Source: Hormiphora californensis (Eukaryota > Ctenophora > Tentaculata > Cydippida > Pleurobrachiidae). Taken from it: a stretch of DNA of 64,000 bases. Positions 1 to 11,773 of the stretch are shown here, one piece after another. Every line of letters starts with the position of its first letter. Position 1 is the first letter of the stretch. The position numbers and the translations under genes are program-made. The stretch lies in NCBI GenBank assembly GCA_020137815.1, contig CM035352.1:746175-810174 (forward strand), in the 5' to 3' direction. The notes below the pieces were generated by a model, which saw nothing but the letters and a program-made list of their open reading frames with translations, made no database searches and had not been told where the DNA came from.

Positions 1-825
1 TGTAAAGTTCTCTAAGGGGAGTTATTCTAAGGATGTAAAGTTCTCTAAGGGGAGTTATTCTAAGGATGTAAAGTTCCCTAAGGGGAGTTATTCTAAGGAT
101 GTAAAGTTCTCTAAGGGGAGTTATTCTAAGGATGTAAAGTTCTCTAAGAGGAGTTATTCTAAGGATGTAAAGTTCTCTAAGGGGAGTTATTCTAAGGATG
201 TAAAGTTCCCTAAGGGGAGTTATTCTAAGGATGTAAAGTTCTCGAAGGGGAGTTATTCTAAGGATGTAAAGTTCTCTAAGGGGAGTTATTCTAAGGATGT
301 AAAGTTCTCTAAGGGGAGTTATTCTAAGGATGTAAAGTTCTCTAAGGGGAGTTATTCTAAGGATGTAAAGTTCTCTAAGGAGAGTTATTCTAAGGATGTA
401 AAGTTCTCTAAGGGGAGTTATTCTAAGGATGTAAAGTTCTCTAAGGGGAGTTATTCTAAGGATGTAAAGTTCTCTAAGGGGAGTTATTCTAAGGATGTCA
501 AGTTCTCTAAGGGGAGTTATTCTAAGGATGTAAAGTTCTCTAAGGGGAGTTATTCTAAGGATGTAAAGTTCTCTAAGGGGAGTTATTCTAAGGATGTAAA
601 GTTCTCTAAGGGGAGTTATTCTAAGGATGTAAAGTTCTCTAAGGGGAGTTATTCTAAGGATGTAAAGTTCTCTAAGGGGAGTTATTCTAAGGATGTAAAG
701 TTCTCTAAGGGGAGTTATTCTAAGGATGTAAAGTTCTCTAAGGGGAGTTATTCTAAGGATGTAAAGTTCTCTAAGGGGAGTTATTCTAAGGATGTAAAGT
801 TCTCTAAGGGGAGTTATTCTAAGGA
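1..825. repeat. 33-bp tandem array, 25 units
   Basis: Twenty-five near-identical 33-bp units run to 825 and are cut by the window edge. Each unit contains TCTCTAAGGGGAGTTATTCT or a one-base variant of it. Units differ by single substitutions only, such as 'tctcc' for 'tctct' or 'agg' for 'ggg'. The array lies upstream of the first visible tomosyn exon at 1101, so it is probably intronic. Because 33 is divisible by three, long open frames run through it, but they are not genes. 826-1100 is non-repetitive intron sequence. Confidence 0.95.
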
Positions 826-1100
826 AGTTCTCTTCTTTGAGTTTGGGGTCACAGTAATGAATTGTAAAAGTAGGAAATCTAAAATCTTTCGAATGGAGAT
901 CATTTCGAATAGTACGAATTATGCTAGCTACTCATTGTACATTATCAGTTGTGTGAAATGTCGTGACGAAAGTAGTGGGCACTCCTATTTCCTACCTTCA
1001 TGCCCCTAGTCATTATACAGAAAAGCTATATAAATTGCTATGAAGCATCAAATCCTCTATGCCTTATTTCTGATTATTGATTTTCACCATCTTCCATCAG

Positions 1101-4100
1101 ACGGTCAGATATGGTCTACCCTACGAACCAACCACACTGGCATATGACCCTGTGCAGCGGGTTCTGGCAGTTGGCTCCAAGACTGGTGACATCAGAATAT
1201 TTGGAAGGCCTGGTGCGGAGACCTACATGTGTCAAGATGAGAGGAGGGCGATCAAACAGCTATTCTTCTCTGTTAATGAGGTTAACAAATAGTAGTGGTT
1301 ATATCTAGGGGAGCTTTAATTGAAGATATTGATTATTTTGATTCGTGTGATATTGTCTAACACCTTTATCAGGGTGTGAACTGCATGTCGTGTTTGCTAG
1401 TCGCGAGCGCGCTCGCGAGACAAGCAAACACGTCAAGGTTCATTAACAAGCATGCTGCTCAGTCATTTTAGATTTAATACACAATGTAAGGATACCATGT
1501 AATAGGTGAGACTCTTGCCGTCACCCTCGTTCAAGTCCCGTGAAAAACGGAGCAGTACACGCAAACCGATGCCCATTTTCCTCGCGTGACCCCGATTCAG
1601 CAGTTTGAGATACCAACTCTTTAGGGGGCCATATCTCAGGAACCAGACAAGATAGGAAAAATCGCCGTCTAACGAGGCGTACAGTTTTTAATCTAGTTTA
1701 CCACTGTACCGGCCGTTTCACTCTCCGACCTAAAACAAAAATCGCAACCCCACAAAACTTCAAAATAATGAAATTCGCATCTCGCATGTCGTGTTGCATG
1801 TCGTGTTGCATGTCGTGTCATGTTATTGACGCGCTCGCGTTCAACTCTCACACAGCAGCTGCAGAACATGGCGGGAAACATCGAGGAGTAGAGAGAGGGT
1901 CGGTGCCGAATCAAATATTTCTTGATCTTGATCTACTCCATCTCTCAGCTATCCTACCCCTCATCAACTCGATCTCTCAGCTACCCTACCCCTCATCTAC
2001 TCCATCTTTCAGCTACCCTACCCCTCATCTACTCCATCTTTCAGCTACCCAACCCCTTATCTAGTCCATCTCTCAGCTACCCTACTCCTCATCTACTCCA
2101 TCTCTCAGCTTCCCTATTAGGGAAGCATAGAGATGGAAACGATTAGAGGTAGGGAATCCCTATCCATAATCGTTTCCATCTCTATGCTTCCCTAGCCCTC
2201 ATCAACTCCATCTTTCAGCTACCCTACCCCTAATCTAGTCCATCTCTTCGCTACCCTACTCCTCATCTACTCCATCTCTCAGCTACCCTTCCTCCCATTT
2301 ACTCCATCCCTCAGCTTCCCTACCTCCCATTTACTCCATCTCTCAGCTTCCCTACCTCCCATTTACTCCATCTCTCAGCTACCCTACCTCCCATTTACTT
2401 CATCTCTCAGCTTCCCTACCTCCCATTTACTCCATCTCTCAGCTTCCCTACCTCCCATTTACTCCATCTCTCAGCTACCCTACCTCCCATTTACTTCATC
2501 TCTCAGCTTCCCTACCTCCCATTTACTCCATCTCTCAGCTACCCTACCTCCCATTTACTCCATCTCTCAGCTTCCCTACCTCCCATTTACTCCATCTCTC
2601 AGCTACCCTACCTCCCATTTACTCCATCTCTCAGCTTCCCTACCTCCCATTTACTCCATCTCTCAGCTACCCTACCTCCAATTTACTCCATCTCTTAGCT
2701 ACCCTACCTCCCATTTACTCCATCTCTCAGCTTACTTACCTCCCATTTACTCAATCTCTCAGCTTCCCTACCTCCCATTTACTCCATCCCTCAGCTTCCC
2801 TACCTGCCATTTACTCCATCTCTCAGCTACCCTAGCTCCCATTTACTTCATCTCTCAGCTTCCCTACCTCCCATTTACTCCATCTCTCAGCTTCCTTACC
2901 TCCCATTTACTCCATCTCTCATTTATCCTAACATTCCTACCCCTGAGAGATGGAGTAAATGGGAGGTAGGGAAGCTGAGAGATGGAGTAAATGGGAGGTA
3001 GGAAAGCTGAGAGATGGAGTAAATGGGTGGTAGGGTAGCTGAGAGATGGAGTAAATGGCAGGTAGGGAAGCTGAGGGATGGAGTAAATGGGAGGTAGGGA
3101 AGCTGAGAGATTGAGTAAATGGGAGGTAAGTAAGCTGAGAAATGGAGTAAATGGGAGGTAGGGTAGCTGAGAGATGGAGTAAATGGAAGGTAGGGTAGCT
3201 GAGAGATGGAGTAAATGGGAGGTAGGGAAGCTGAGAGATGGAGTAAATGGGAGGTAGGGTAGCTGAGAGATGGAGTAAATGGGAGGTAGGGAAGCTGAGA
3301 GATGGAGTAAATGGAAGGTAAGGTAGCTGAGAGATGGAGTAAATGGGAGGTAGGGAAGCTGAGAGATGGAGTAAATGGGAGGTAGGGTAGCTGAGAGATG
3401 GAGTAAATGGGAGGTAGGGAAGCTGAGAGATGGAGTAAATGGGAGGTAGGGTAGCTGAGAGATGGAGTAAATGAGAGGTAGGGAAGCTGAGAAATGGAGT
3501 AAATGGGAGGTAGGGTAGCTGAGAGATGGAGTAAATGGGAGGTAGGGAAGCTGAGAGATGGATCAAATGGGAGGTAGGGTAGCTGAGGGATGGAGTAAAT
3601 GGGAGGTAGGGAAGCTGAGAGATGGAGTAAATGGGAGGTAGGTAAGCTGAGAGATGGAGTAAATGGGAGGTAGGGTATCTGAGAGATGGAGTAAATGGCA
3701 GGTAGGGAAGCTGAGATATGGAGTAAATCGGAGGTAGGTAAGCTGAGAGATGGAGTAAATGGGAGGTAGGGAAGCTGAGAGATGGAGTAAATGGGAGGTA
3801 GGGTAGCTGAGAGATGGAGTAAATGGGAGGTAGGGTAGCTGAGAGATGGACTAGATAAGGGGTTGGGTAGCTGAAAGATGGAGTAGATGAGGGGTAGGGT
3901 AGCTGAAAGATGGAGTAGATGAGGGGTAGGGTAGCTGAGAGATCGAGTTGATGAGGGGTTGGATAGCTGAGAGATGGAGTAGATCAAGATCAAGAAATAT
4001 TTGATTCGGCACCGACCCTCTCTCTACTCCTCGATGTTTCCCGCCATGTTCTGCAGCTGCTGTGTGAGAGTTGAACGCGAGCGCGTCAATAACATGACAC

Positions 4101-7100
4101 GACATGCAACACGACATGCAACACGACATGCGAGATGCGAATTTCATTATTTTGAAGTTTTGTGGGGTTGCGATTTTTGTTTTAGGTCGGAGAGTGAAAC
4201 GGCCGGTACAGTGGTAAACTAGATTAAAAACTGTACGCCTCGTTAGACGGCGATTTTTCCTATCTTGTCTGGTTCCTGAGATATGGCCCCCTAAAGAGTT
4301 GGTATCTCAAACTGCTGAATCGGGGTCACGCGAGGAAAATGGGCATCAGTTTGCGTGTACTGCTCCGTTTTTCACGGGACTTGAACGAGGGTGACGGCAA
4401 GAGTCTCACCTATTACATGGTATCCTTACATTGTGTATTAAATCTAAAATGACTGAGCAGCATGCTTGTTAATGAACCTTGACGTGTTTGCTTGTCTCGC
4501 GAGTGCGCTCGCGACTAGCAAACACGACATGCAGTTCACACCCTGTTTATTTGCCAGGGGGCTCTCCTGAGTATCACATCTGACGATTGTCTGCACCTCT
4601 GGAATCTCCGGCAGCGAACACCGAAAGTTGTGCAGAGTCTCCTCTTTAAGCGAGAGAGGTATAATTAGGGGGGTTCATTGTGTGTCATGTAGTATTCCTA
4701 ATGTGTGTGTGCTCGTCCCCCAACGATCCACAGAGTACCGGGTGTGTGTCACTTTTCTCCGTGATAGTTGGGGCGCGCGGCGACACAGTTGTTAGGGCAG
4801 TGGCGCGATGACTCCTCGTGGGACCTGATTACGAAATAAGATGGAGCTGTGTGTGTGTGACAGAGTGAGAGGGACGAGATGGCACCGGGCTTTCAGAGTG
4901 GACAGTCTTATATGAGACAAGTAGAGAACTACCAGATATCTTTCAAAGCACCTTCCCGCTCAACGATATTTCTCTCATTCAGTTTGTGTGTGTGCAAGTT
5001 GCCAATGTTTTCAAAGTGGATCTATATCGGGACAGAGAAAGGGAACCTGTACGTTGTGAACCTGGAGACTCTAGTTTTATCTGGATACCAGGTCATGTGG
5101 AACCAGACCATTCCGAAATCTCAGATTAGCACACCCTGGTCCAGTTACAGTTATAGAGGAACACCCCATTGATTCCTCTAAAATACTTCTAGGTGAGAAG
5201 AACTCTTTATAATACACCCTCTGTAGAATAGCTGGTGATTCCCCTTATCCCGCATTTTCAATCAGGTTACGAGAATGGTCGTCTGGTTGTGTGGGACTTG
5301 AAGAATAGAGAAGTAATTAAGAGCTACACTACAGACAGACCCCTTTCTTGTGCATTCTGGATGAGCGATGTGAAACAGTTCATTACAGGTAGGAGTGTGT
5401 TGGGGTAGTAGGGATGTGTTGGGGTAGGGATATTGGGGTAGGGGTGTTGGGTAGGGATGTGAAATAGGGGTGTTCGGGAAGGGATGTGAAATAGGGGTGC
5501 AGGTGTTGGGGTAGAAGGGATGTTGGAGAAGTAGCCTCTTTACGAACCCCTCCCCAACCCTCTCACCCCCAGGTCACATCGAGGGATCCCTGGCTGTTTG
5601 GAACCACACCACCAGTCCAGGAGAGTCCTCCCCCACCAAGCTCTTCAAACCACACGAGTTTCACGAAGCCTCCCCTACCGCCCAATCATGCGGGCTAATC
5701 AACAAGGTCCAATGGCTCAGCACCAAGACGGACCCCTTTCTAATATTCTCAGGGGGTGTTCCTGGACCTCAATCCTCCCACCATATCACCGTCTTCCATG
5801 GTCCGGAGAAGAGAGGTGTTTAAACTGGAACGGCCCGTTATTGATTTCATCGTGGTGTGTGCTAGCCCCTATGCTAGGGACATTCAGGATCCCAGTGCAG
5901 TGATTATCCTGCTACCAGATAATATCATGTCAATTGATCTGACATTGCCGGAGTTTACACTACATCCCCACTCCTTACGGTATGAAAAACTACACTAGCC
6001 AAGATATATTACTCATACTATTCATTGTCGCCAGGTATAAAAACTACTAGCCAGGAGTCCTGGCCCAGGACCCTATATATTACTCATATTATTCATTGTC
6101 GCCAGCTCTTATTATTATCCTGCTGATTCACATGCCCAATTACTAATTGATACATTTCAGGTGTAACTCTTGGCTCCGCTCCAGTCACCTACCTTGGTCT
6201 CTATGAGAACTGCTCTACTTCCCTAATTAACGACCTCCGAATTTGCCAGGATGTCATGCCCATGAAGTGAGTCAAACTAATATCACTTTGACAACAAATT
6301 AAACAAGTAGTTTTATCAAACAATTGTTTCACTACCAGCGGTAAATCATCAGTGGAATAAAATCTGGATCGACTACTCACATTAATATCACTTTGATAAT
6401 AATGATATTCTTTTTTCATAAACTAAAATTGACTACTGACTAATTTGTAGGGACTGGCCAATAGATGGCGGTGATTGGGGTAGGACAGTTGAAAACAATA
6501 GCGATTTGAGTATAACTGGACATGCTGATGGTTCCTTGCAGTTCTGGGATGTTTCTGGTAAGATATTTGGTTTCTGATATTATGACCTAGAGTGCCCTGA
6601 GTGTTACCAATGCTCAGGGCTCATGCTCTGCCGCTGTTCTCGCGTAGTGCTTTCTTTTGAAACTGGGTCAGGCCAATTCTCTGACAACACAACTACAGGT
6701 GTAACGATGCAGCATCTCTACACAATGAGGACTGCAAGGTTTTTTGATGGCACCCTGATAATCCCGGAAACTGAGGAGAGTCTGGTGTCTGTCACCCATA
6801 TCTCATTGTGCATACCGGGCAGGACCATGGTTGTGGCTTACTCTTCATCACAAATCTTGATATTCAACTGGGGAACTTCTGAGGTGGGTGTTGATTCAAG
6901 CTTCTCACGGCTCTATCACTTCTGTGCTGCTGTTTCTACCACCCCCTTCCCTAGTTTTATATTACACCACCTCTCCACAGATATCAGGAGTGCTGCCAGT
7001 GGTTCCAGTTCTATTATCTCAACCTGATTTTACAACTTATGACTTTGATTCCATGGAAGAGGGGGAGGGGAATTCTCCTACAGATAGCCCTAAAACACCT

Positions 7101-8946
7101 GGTAAGAAATATACACGGTTGAAAAATATAGAGGGTTTGCACAAAACAAAACCTTTAAAAAAACCTTTCTAAATCGATTCAAGTTACACACACGACCAGT
7201 TTCAAGTTGGAAGGGAGATCAAGCTAACAACAGATCATTGTTTCAGGTCTCCAAACAAGCACACCGGACTCTATCTTATCAGAAGAACAGAAGAAAGCAT
7301 CTCACTTGTTGAGCAAGTTTGGTATTGAAGTACCCAATACACCTACTGAAAGTGCCGACGGGAAAGCTGAACCTCTGTTACCTGTAACCACTAAAGAGGT
7401 CCGACAGGGTGCCTCGTTCCAGGTAACCCTGGTAGTTCAATGCACCTCTACAAGCTCCGACCCTCCGGGCCAGATAACCTGTGTTGACCTCTCAACCGGT
7501 TGGGGGCTGGTGGCCTTTGGTAACACCTTGGGGGTGGTGATCGTGGATTATATCCAGAAGTCAGTACTGTGGTCGTACAGCAACCTAGAGTTGGTTAGTG
7601 TGTGTAATCCAGCTGTCAAGACGCCACTGAGCTGCAAGAACAGTAATAGCAAGAGTAAAAAGTTGAAGATTGTCAAGTTGAGTTCATTTAATTCCAGTGC
7701 TGATGAGGAGGGCTCCAGGAATAGGAAGGGGATGCAGAGGGGCAAGATGTTGAGCATCATCAGGAGGGACAAAATGGGATCAGGGGAGACAACCCCCAGT
7801 AATCTTAACTGTCACAAGAAGGCAAAGAAGCAGGGCAGTGGAGGGAGTATTGATTCACCCAACTCCCCCAACTCTGTAACCAGTGAGTCTGAGTTGTTAG
7901 CCCACGAGTCTGGGTTCTTGGAAAACTTCCTGGTACAAAGATTGTGTTTTGTGGAGAGCTATACTGATAAAGATATATCCAGCAACCTGACAGCCCCAAG
8001 ACGCAACCCCATCCTGTGGATTGGCAGCTATAACGGAGTGCTCCTCTCACAGACCATCAACATTCCCCCAGGTGATCACCGGAAGAAGATTCCTTGCCAG
8101 GTGGGACTGGGAGGGAGCCCTGTACTCCTCAAATCACCCATCATTGGAATCAGTGCACTCGATAATGAGGGCTCCCCAGTAGCTGCCCCTGCGGGTTCCT
8201 GGACCGATAAGCGGAAGAAAAGCAAAACAAAGAGGAAGGGAGACGAGAGTGAAACTGATCTACAAAGTAATGATTACCTTGTCATCGCTGCAGAGAAGAG
8301 TATACTTGTCCTAAAGCTGCCCTCCCAAAACAGCTACGCAAGACAGAAAGTATTCGATAACACGTACTATCTGAAGAGCCAGGTGCTGTGGGTGGATGGC
8401 TGGGGTGCCTGTATAGTGTGTGTCACTATCATGGGATCACTCTCTTTCTACTCACTTCCCCAACTCAAACCTCTCATGAATGTTAGTTGGTTTGACGCTA
8501 AAGATAGTCGCCCACTGAGGACCTTTGCATCCACAGCTCGGGGACATTGTTTCTACCTGTGTAGTCCCTCAGAGATGCAGGGACTCTCTCTAGTGAACAA
8601 GAACCACCTCCTTCTCCCTGAGTCGCTAGCCATGTTATTCACGGTCAGGGAGGCCCCAGAGCCACCTCGTCGAGGATTCCTCTCCATCCTCCTCCGGAAC
8701 ACCTCACTAGATCGGTGTGAGCTATTCGGTCCTAACAGTGGCCCTGCATCACCTGGTCTGGCTGAGAAGCTGATTAAACGATATGATATGAACTACAATA
8801 GAGTGAAGGAGGCACTGGTGGAGAGAGAAGAGAGACTTAGTGAGATCAGCCAGAAAGCTGAGATGCTGAATATGGAGGCCGAGAGCTTTGCCTCCGCTTC
8901 ACATCTCCTTCATCTTAAAGCCAAAGAACAGAATAAATGGTTTTAG
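1101..8946 (+). CDS. STXBP5-like: Tomosyn / syntaxin-binding protein 5-like, 5' partial
   Basis: Tomosyn binds syntaxin and SNAP-25 through a C-terminal R-SNARE helix and restrains vesicle fusion. Its N-terminal half is a double WD40 propeller. Exons read: 1101-1280, 4558-4658, 4983-5192, 5266-5388, 5573-5979, 6161-6266, 6451-6557, 6699-6883, 6981-7101 and 7247-8946 (stop TAG). Diagnostic strings are 'AYDPVQRVLAVGSKTG', 'LHLWNLRQR', 'SITGHADGSLQFWDVS' and the terminal SNARE-like helix 'ALVEREERLSEISQKAEML', whose Arg fits the ionic zero layer. The protein ends in KWF, like the KWYQF end of vertebrate tomosyns. Roughly the first 50 residues lie upstream. Three +1 phase breaks occur: near 5125 (before HPGPV), near 5815 (before VFKLERP), and between 5950 and 6161. 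They could be base-calling insertions or real lesions; exons after 6161 are all in phase. Family identity is very secure; functional integrity is not. Confidence 0.92.
2119..2193. repeat. Short hairpin inserted in left foldback arm only
   Basis: An inverted repeat of about 27 bp per arm begins AGGGAAGCATAGAGATGG and closes with its complement, with TAGGGAATCCCTA in the loop region. The right arm of the foldback element has no counterpart, so the hairpin arose after the two arms formed. Confidence 0.7.
2275..3880. repeat. Mirror-image 32-bp tandem arrays inside the foldback element
   Basis: The left arm carries 32-bp units containing CTCCCATTTACTCCATCTCT. The right arm carries the reverse complement. 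The two arrays converge at about 2935 with almost no spacer. Units alternate 'cagcttccc' and 'cagctaccc', a two-step pattern seen in both arms. The 32-bp period visits all three frames, and since no frame of the unit contains a stop, artificial open frames of up to 356 codons appear on the minus strand. Confidence 0.9.
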
Positions 8947-10145
8947 TTCTATAATAGAGACACAACGCTGAGTGTGAGATTTAATTGTTCCTCTCAATTT
9001 GTCACCATTTCGTTTACTGGTGTCGTTTCAATTTCACAATCAATTAATTATGCATCTATATATTTCTTTAATTTGTGTGTGAGTGATGTATCATTATTTC
9101 ATTAACTTGTGTAAACCTGCATCTATGTTACTACGGAGAGCTAGAGAGAGGGTCGAGCAAGGCAAGTTACAGTGTCTGAGTGAGAAAGGCCAATCGAGAA
9201 ATCTAAAAAGAAAGCGTAAGAGGTCATATTAATTAGTAATTGTAAAGAGATGTCTATAATTATATTTATAACGTGAGACAGAGAAACCCAGAGTCACATC
9301 CTTGTGTTAGTAACACTGTTAGTAACACAGATCTATAGGCAAATCATGACTAACTCTTGGCAATATGAGTGATGACAAGAAATTAAAGCAATTAGTCTAA
9401 GACTAGGAGTGCGACTGGCAAGCGTGTGTTGTGTTGTTGATTGTTTATTGCTTACTGTATCATACCTATTATTTTCAAATTCCCCTTTATTTCAATTGGA
9501 AAGAACGTGTATAAATTATCCGTACAGAAATAAATTCATTCTCTAACAAATACGATGTGGATACTGTAACACGCGAAATTTTCATGCTTTAACACCCGCG
9601 CCGCATTAGAGTCAAATGCTAGTGCCGCGCACGAAAAAATTTCAGCTGAATTCAGGCCTGAATTCAGCTGCAATTTTTTAAACCGCAGCTGCAGTTTTTA
9701 AATTTGCTAATTTTTTCTGACTTTTGAGTTGCGCTTCGGGGCACTAAGAGAAGGGTTGTCCGAGTCAGTGTGGAAGATGTAGATTTTCGAGATAAGTGAG
9801 CAGAGAGAGGGAGAATGAGAGTATGAAGGTGTGTGGGTAATTTATTATAATTTTTATTATGTTTTCGTTCGCTTTTAGTTTTTTTTGTCTTTTGAGTTCC
9901 GAGTTCCGAGTTTTGAAAAACTTTAATCTAAGTGCTATTTTTCAGTTCAAGTTTTTGAGTTTGCTCCTTAAAAACACACACAAGCGGACAATAAATGTAT
10001 ATTTGTATTTGTACTAGAGTACCCGTTTGCTGGGAACCCGTGACACTGACCTGGTAAATGGTAATTTATCCTCATATAACCGGTGACATTTGTGTTTGAT
10101 TTTTAAAAGATAATTTGTTTGTTCCTCATCCTGAGTCTCATAGTA
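8947..10145. other. Gene-free spacer downstream of tomosyn
   Basis: No coding exon is recognised. 9151-9166 holds the complement of a short dispersed motif, TTGCCTTGCTCGACCC. 9643-9670 is a perfect 28-bp palindrome centred on AGGCCT with GAATTC on both sides. GC-rich strings such as TACTGTAACRCGCGAA recur near 9564 and 10584, suggesting degraded copies of one repeat. Confidence 0.6.
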
Positions 10146-10526
10146 GGAGCGGTTAGATCAGCACGTACAGAAAGTCGCGCGACGCGCGCCACCCTAATAG
10201 TAATCTCAGGTTACTCTCACGGCTTCATTTCGCATCCAATCCAAAAGTGACCTTCATAAAACCTGTAGATCTCCTCAAGGAGAAGCGAAAACTTGAGGGA
10301 CATTTCTTGATTGGATGCGACCTCGAGGAGCTATGACAATGCGCAAAAATTGACATGTTCCTTGTCTGTCAGCTCTCACACCGGGCCGAAGGCCCGGTGC
10401 GAGCTTACGCGAGCCCGAAGGGCGAGCGTAAGCGAGGCGCTCAAGTGCCGATAGACAGACTGCGTAGCATGGCAACGCAAAAAGGGGTGGCACGCGACTT
10501 TAACCACGTGGTGATATAACCGCTCC
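10146..10526. mobile_element. TA-flanked MITE, 381 bp
   Basis: Terminal inverted repeats of about 45 bp start GGAGCGGTTAGATCA on the left and, read inward from the right, GGAGCGGTTATATCA. TA flanks both ends (10144-10145 and 10527-10528). The interior has GC-rich palindromic segments around 10380-10440 and no coding capacity. The TA target fits a Tc1/mariner-type MITE, but no transposase is present to prove it. Confidence 0.75.
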
Positions 10527-11773
10527 TACACATTGGGTTTTTGAAAAAACGGCCATTACAATTTTGGCGAGGCGGGTAAATCATTTACTGTAACGCGCGA
10601 ATTTTCCCAAAAAAGCGCTGCTTTTTTACGCCGCGCGTGGAACCTAAAATTACGCGCGCAGTGTAAAATTTTAAAATTCATTGAAAATTTCCTCTCGTTT
10701 TATGTCGCCAAAAAAAAGTCGACGAAAAATTCCAAATTCGTGAATTATAAGAACTCCGGTCAGTTCTCATCTTGCCAATCCGTTTTCCGGGAACCCCTGG
10801 CCAAAGGACATTAAAATTCACATACCGACCAAGTTTCATATCGATTGGATAAGATTTTGGGTGGCTACGGTGAAAAATATCGTATTTTTGGCATTTTTAA
10901 CTTTCCCGACGCGATTTACGACCCTTAAACATTGAGTTACGGGAAATCGCTATCAAGTAAAATGAAGTTCAAACGATTCTCTTTCCCCACTATTGCGTTA
11001 GTTTTTTGATTTAGAGCCGTTTTCAGGGCCTTAGAAGCGTTTGAAAAATGTAAGTCTTTTTGTCGCAATGACGTCACCCCGTGACGTCACTGTTGTAAAG
11101 ATCGGATCAAAAATCTGAGCCCGTACTTACACCCGCCTTGGTCCAAAGTACCAGTGTACAAATTTTCAGGGGTCTAGCTCAAAAACTGTAGGAGGAGTAG
11201 GGAGAAAACAATTATCGGACTAACATTTTGGAAATTATTATATGGATTTGTAATTGTAATTCAACACAAAAGGATCAACTTCCTCATTCATTTCTTCATA
11301 ATCGGGTTAAACATTGTTTTGGCTTCAAGAAATTGAACCAGACAAGTTTTTTATGCAATGCCAGGTTAAAGTTTATACTAATACATATCTGTTTTTAAAA
11401 GGGAAACCGGAAAGCGCGTACTTTTGCTATCAAAAAAGACTGAAAATGAATTGAATGTGAAATAAATTAAATACATTGAACAAGTCTTTTGAATATATGC
11501 TCTTTGTTGAAGCCTAAAGGCCAACATATATATGTTCAGTTGCTGCTATCTTCTAGACAATGCCTATTAAATAATTATGAATGAAGTCAGCCAATGCTGC
11601 TGCGAGAAGTATAGTGCAGTGTACCTAATTCATAATTGCATTAGGCCAGGGTGAATTCCAAGGCTTCCGTTTTTACACACAACCATACTTTGCCCGTTTT
11701 CTTTTGTTTGTCAATTCTCTTCAATAAACATATGTCTCCAATATATACCCAAATACCTATATTTTAGCACGTG
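10527..11773. other. Gene-free spacer upstream of tetraspanin
   Basis: No exon is recognised. 10560-11230 resembles old repeat sequence, with palindromic GTGACGTCAC at 11080-11089 and long A/T runs. 11230-11773 is AT-rich and should contain the tetraspanin promoter and 5' UTR. 'ttttag' at 11762-11767 could be an acceptor just before the start codon. Confidence 0.5.

Larger units (their letters stand above)
1370..4545. mobile_element. 3.2-kb foldback (giant palindromic) element
   Basis: Two arms of about 1.55 kb are inverted copies meeting near 2935. The element starts CAGGGTGTGAACTGC and ends with its reverse complement, flanked by TTTAT at 1365-1369 and 4546-4550 (5-bp target duplication). 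Each arm has a roughly 600-bp unique outer part (1370-1960 and 3950-4545) with a terminal GC-rich hairpin around 1390-1430, then an inner 32-bp tandem array. No transposase is seen, so it is non-autonomous. It fills the tomosyn intron 1281-4557 and ends 12 bp before the acceptor. The superfamily is unclear: the CAGGG terminus recalls hAT, but the 5-bp duplication does not fit. Confidence 0.85.

Noticed and set aside
2923..3993. A 356-codon minus-strand open frame with SISQLPYLPFTPSLS-like repeats
   Set aside because: It is the translation of the 32-bp array in the right arm of the foldback element; the unit lacks stops in every frame and the frame has no non-repetitive domain.
1693..4222. Identical 73-codon frames at 1693-1914 (-) and 4001-4222 (+)
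   Set aside because: Mirror copies in the two arms of the foldback element; no family resemblance and no sign of splicing or expression.
5740..5840. Programmed +1 frameshift at GTT TAA A in tomosyn
   Set aside because: Only one of three phase breaks lies at a stop codon, so a shared recoding signal is not supported; kept as an open question in the findings.
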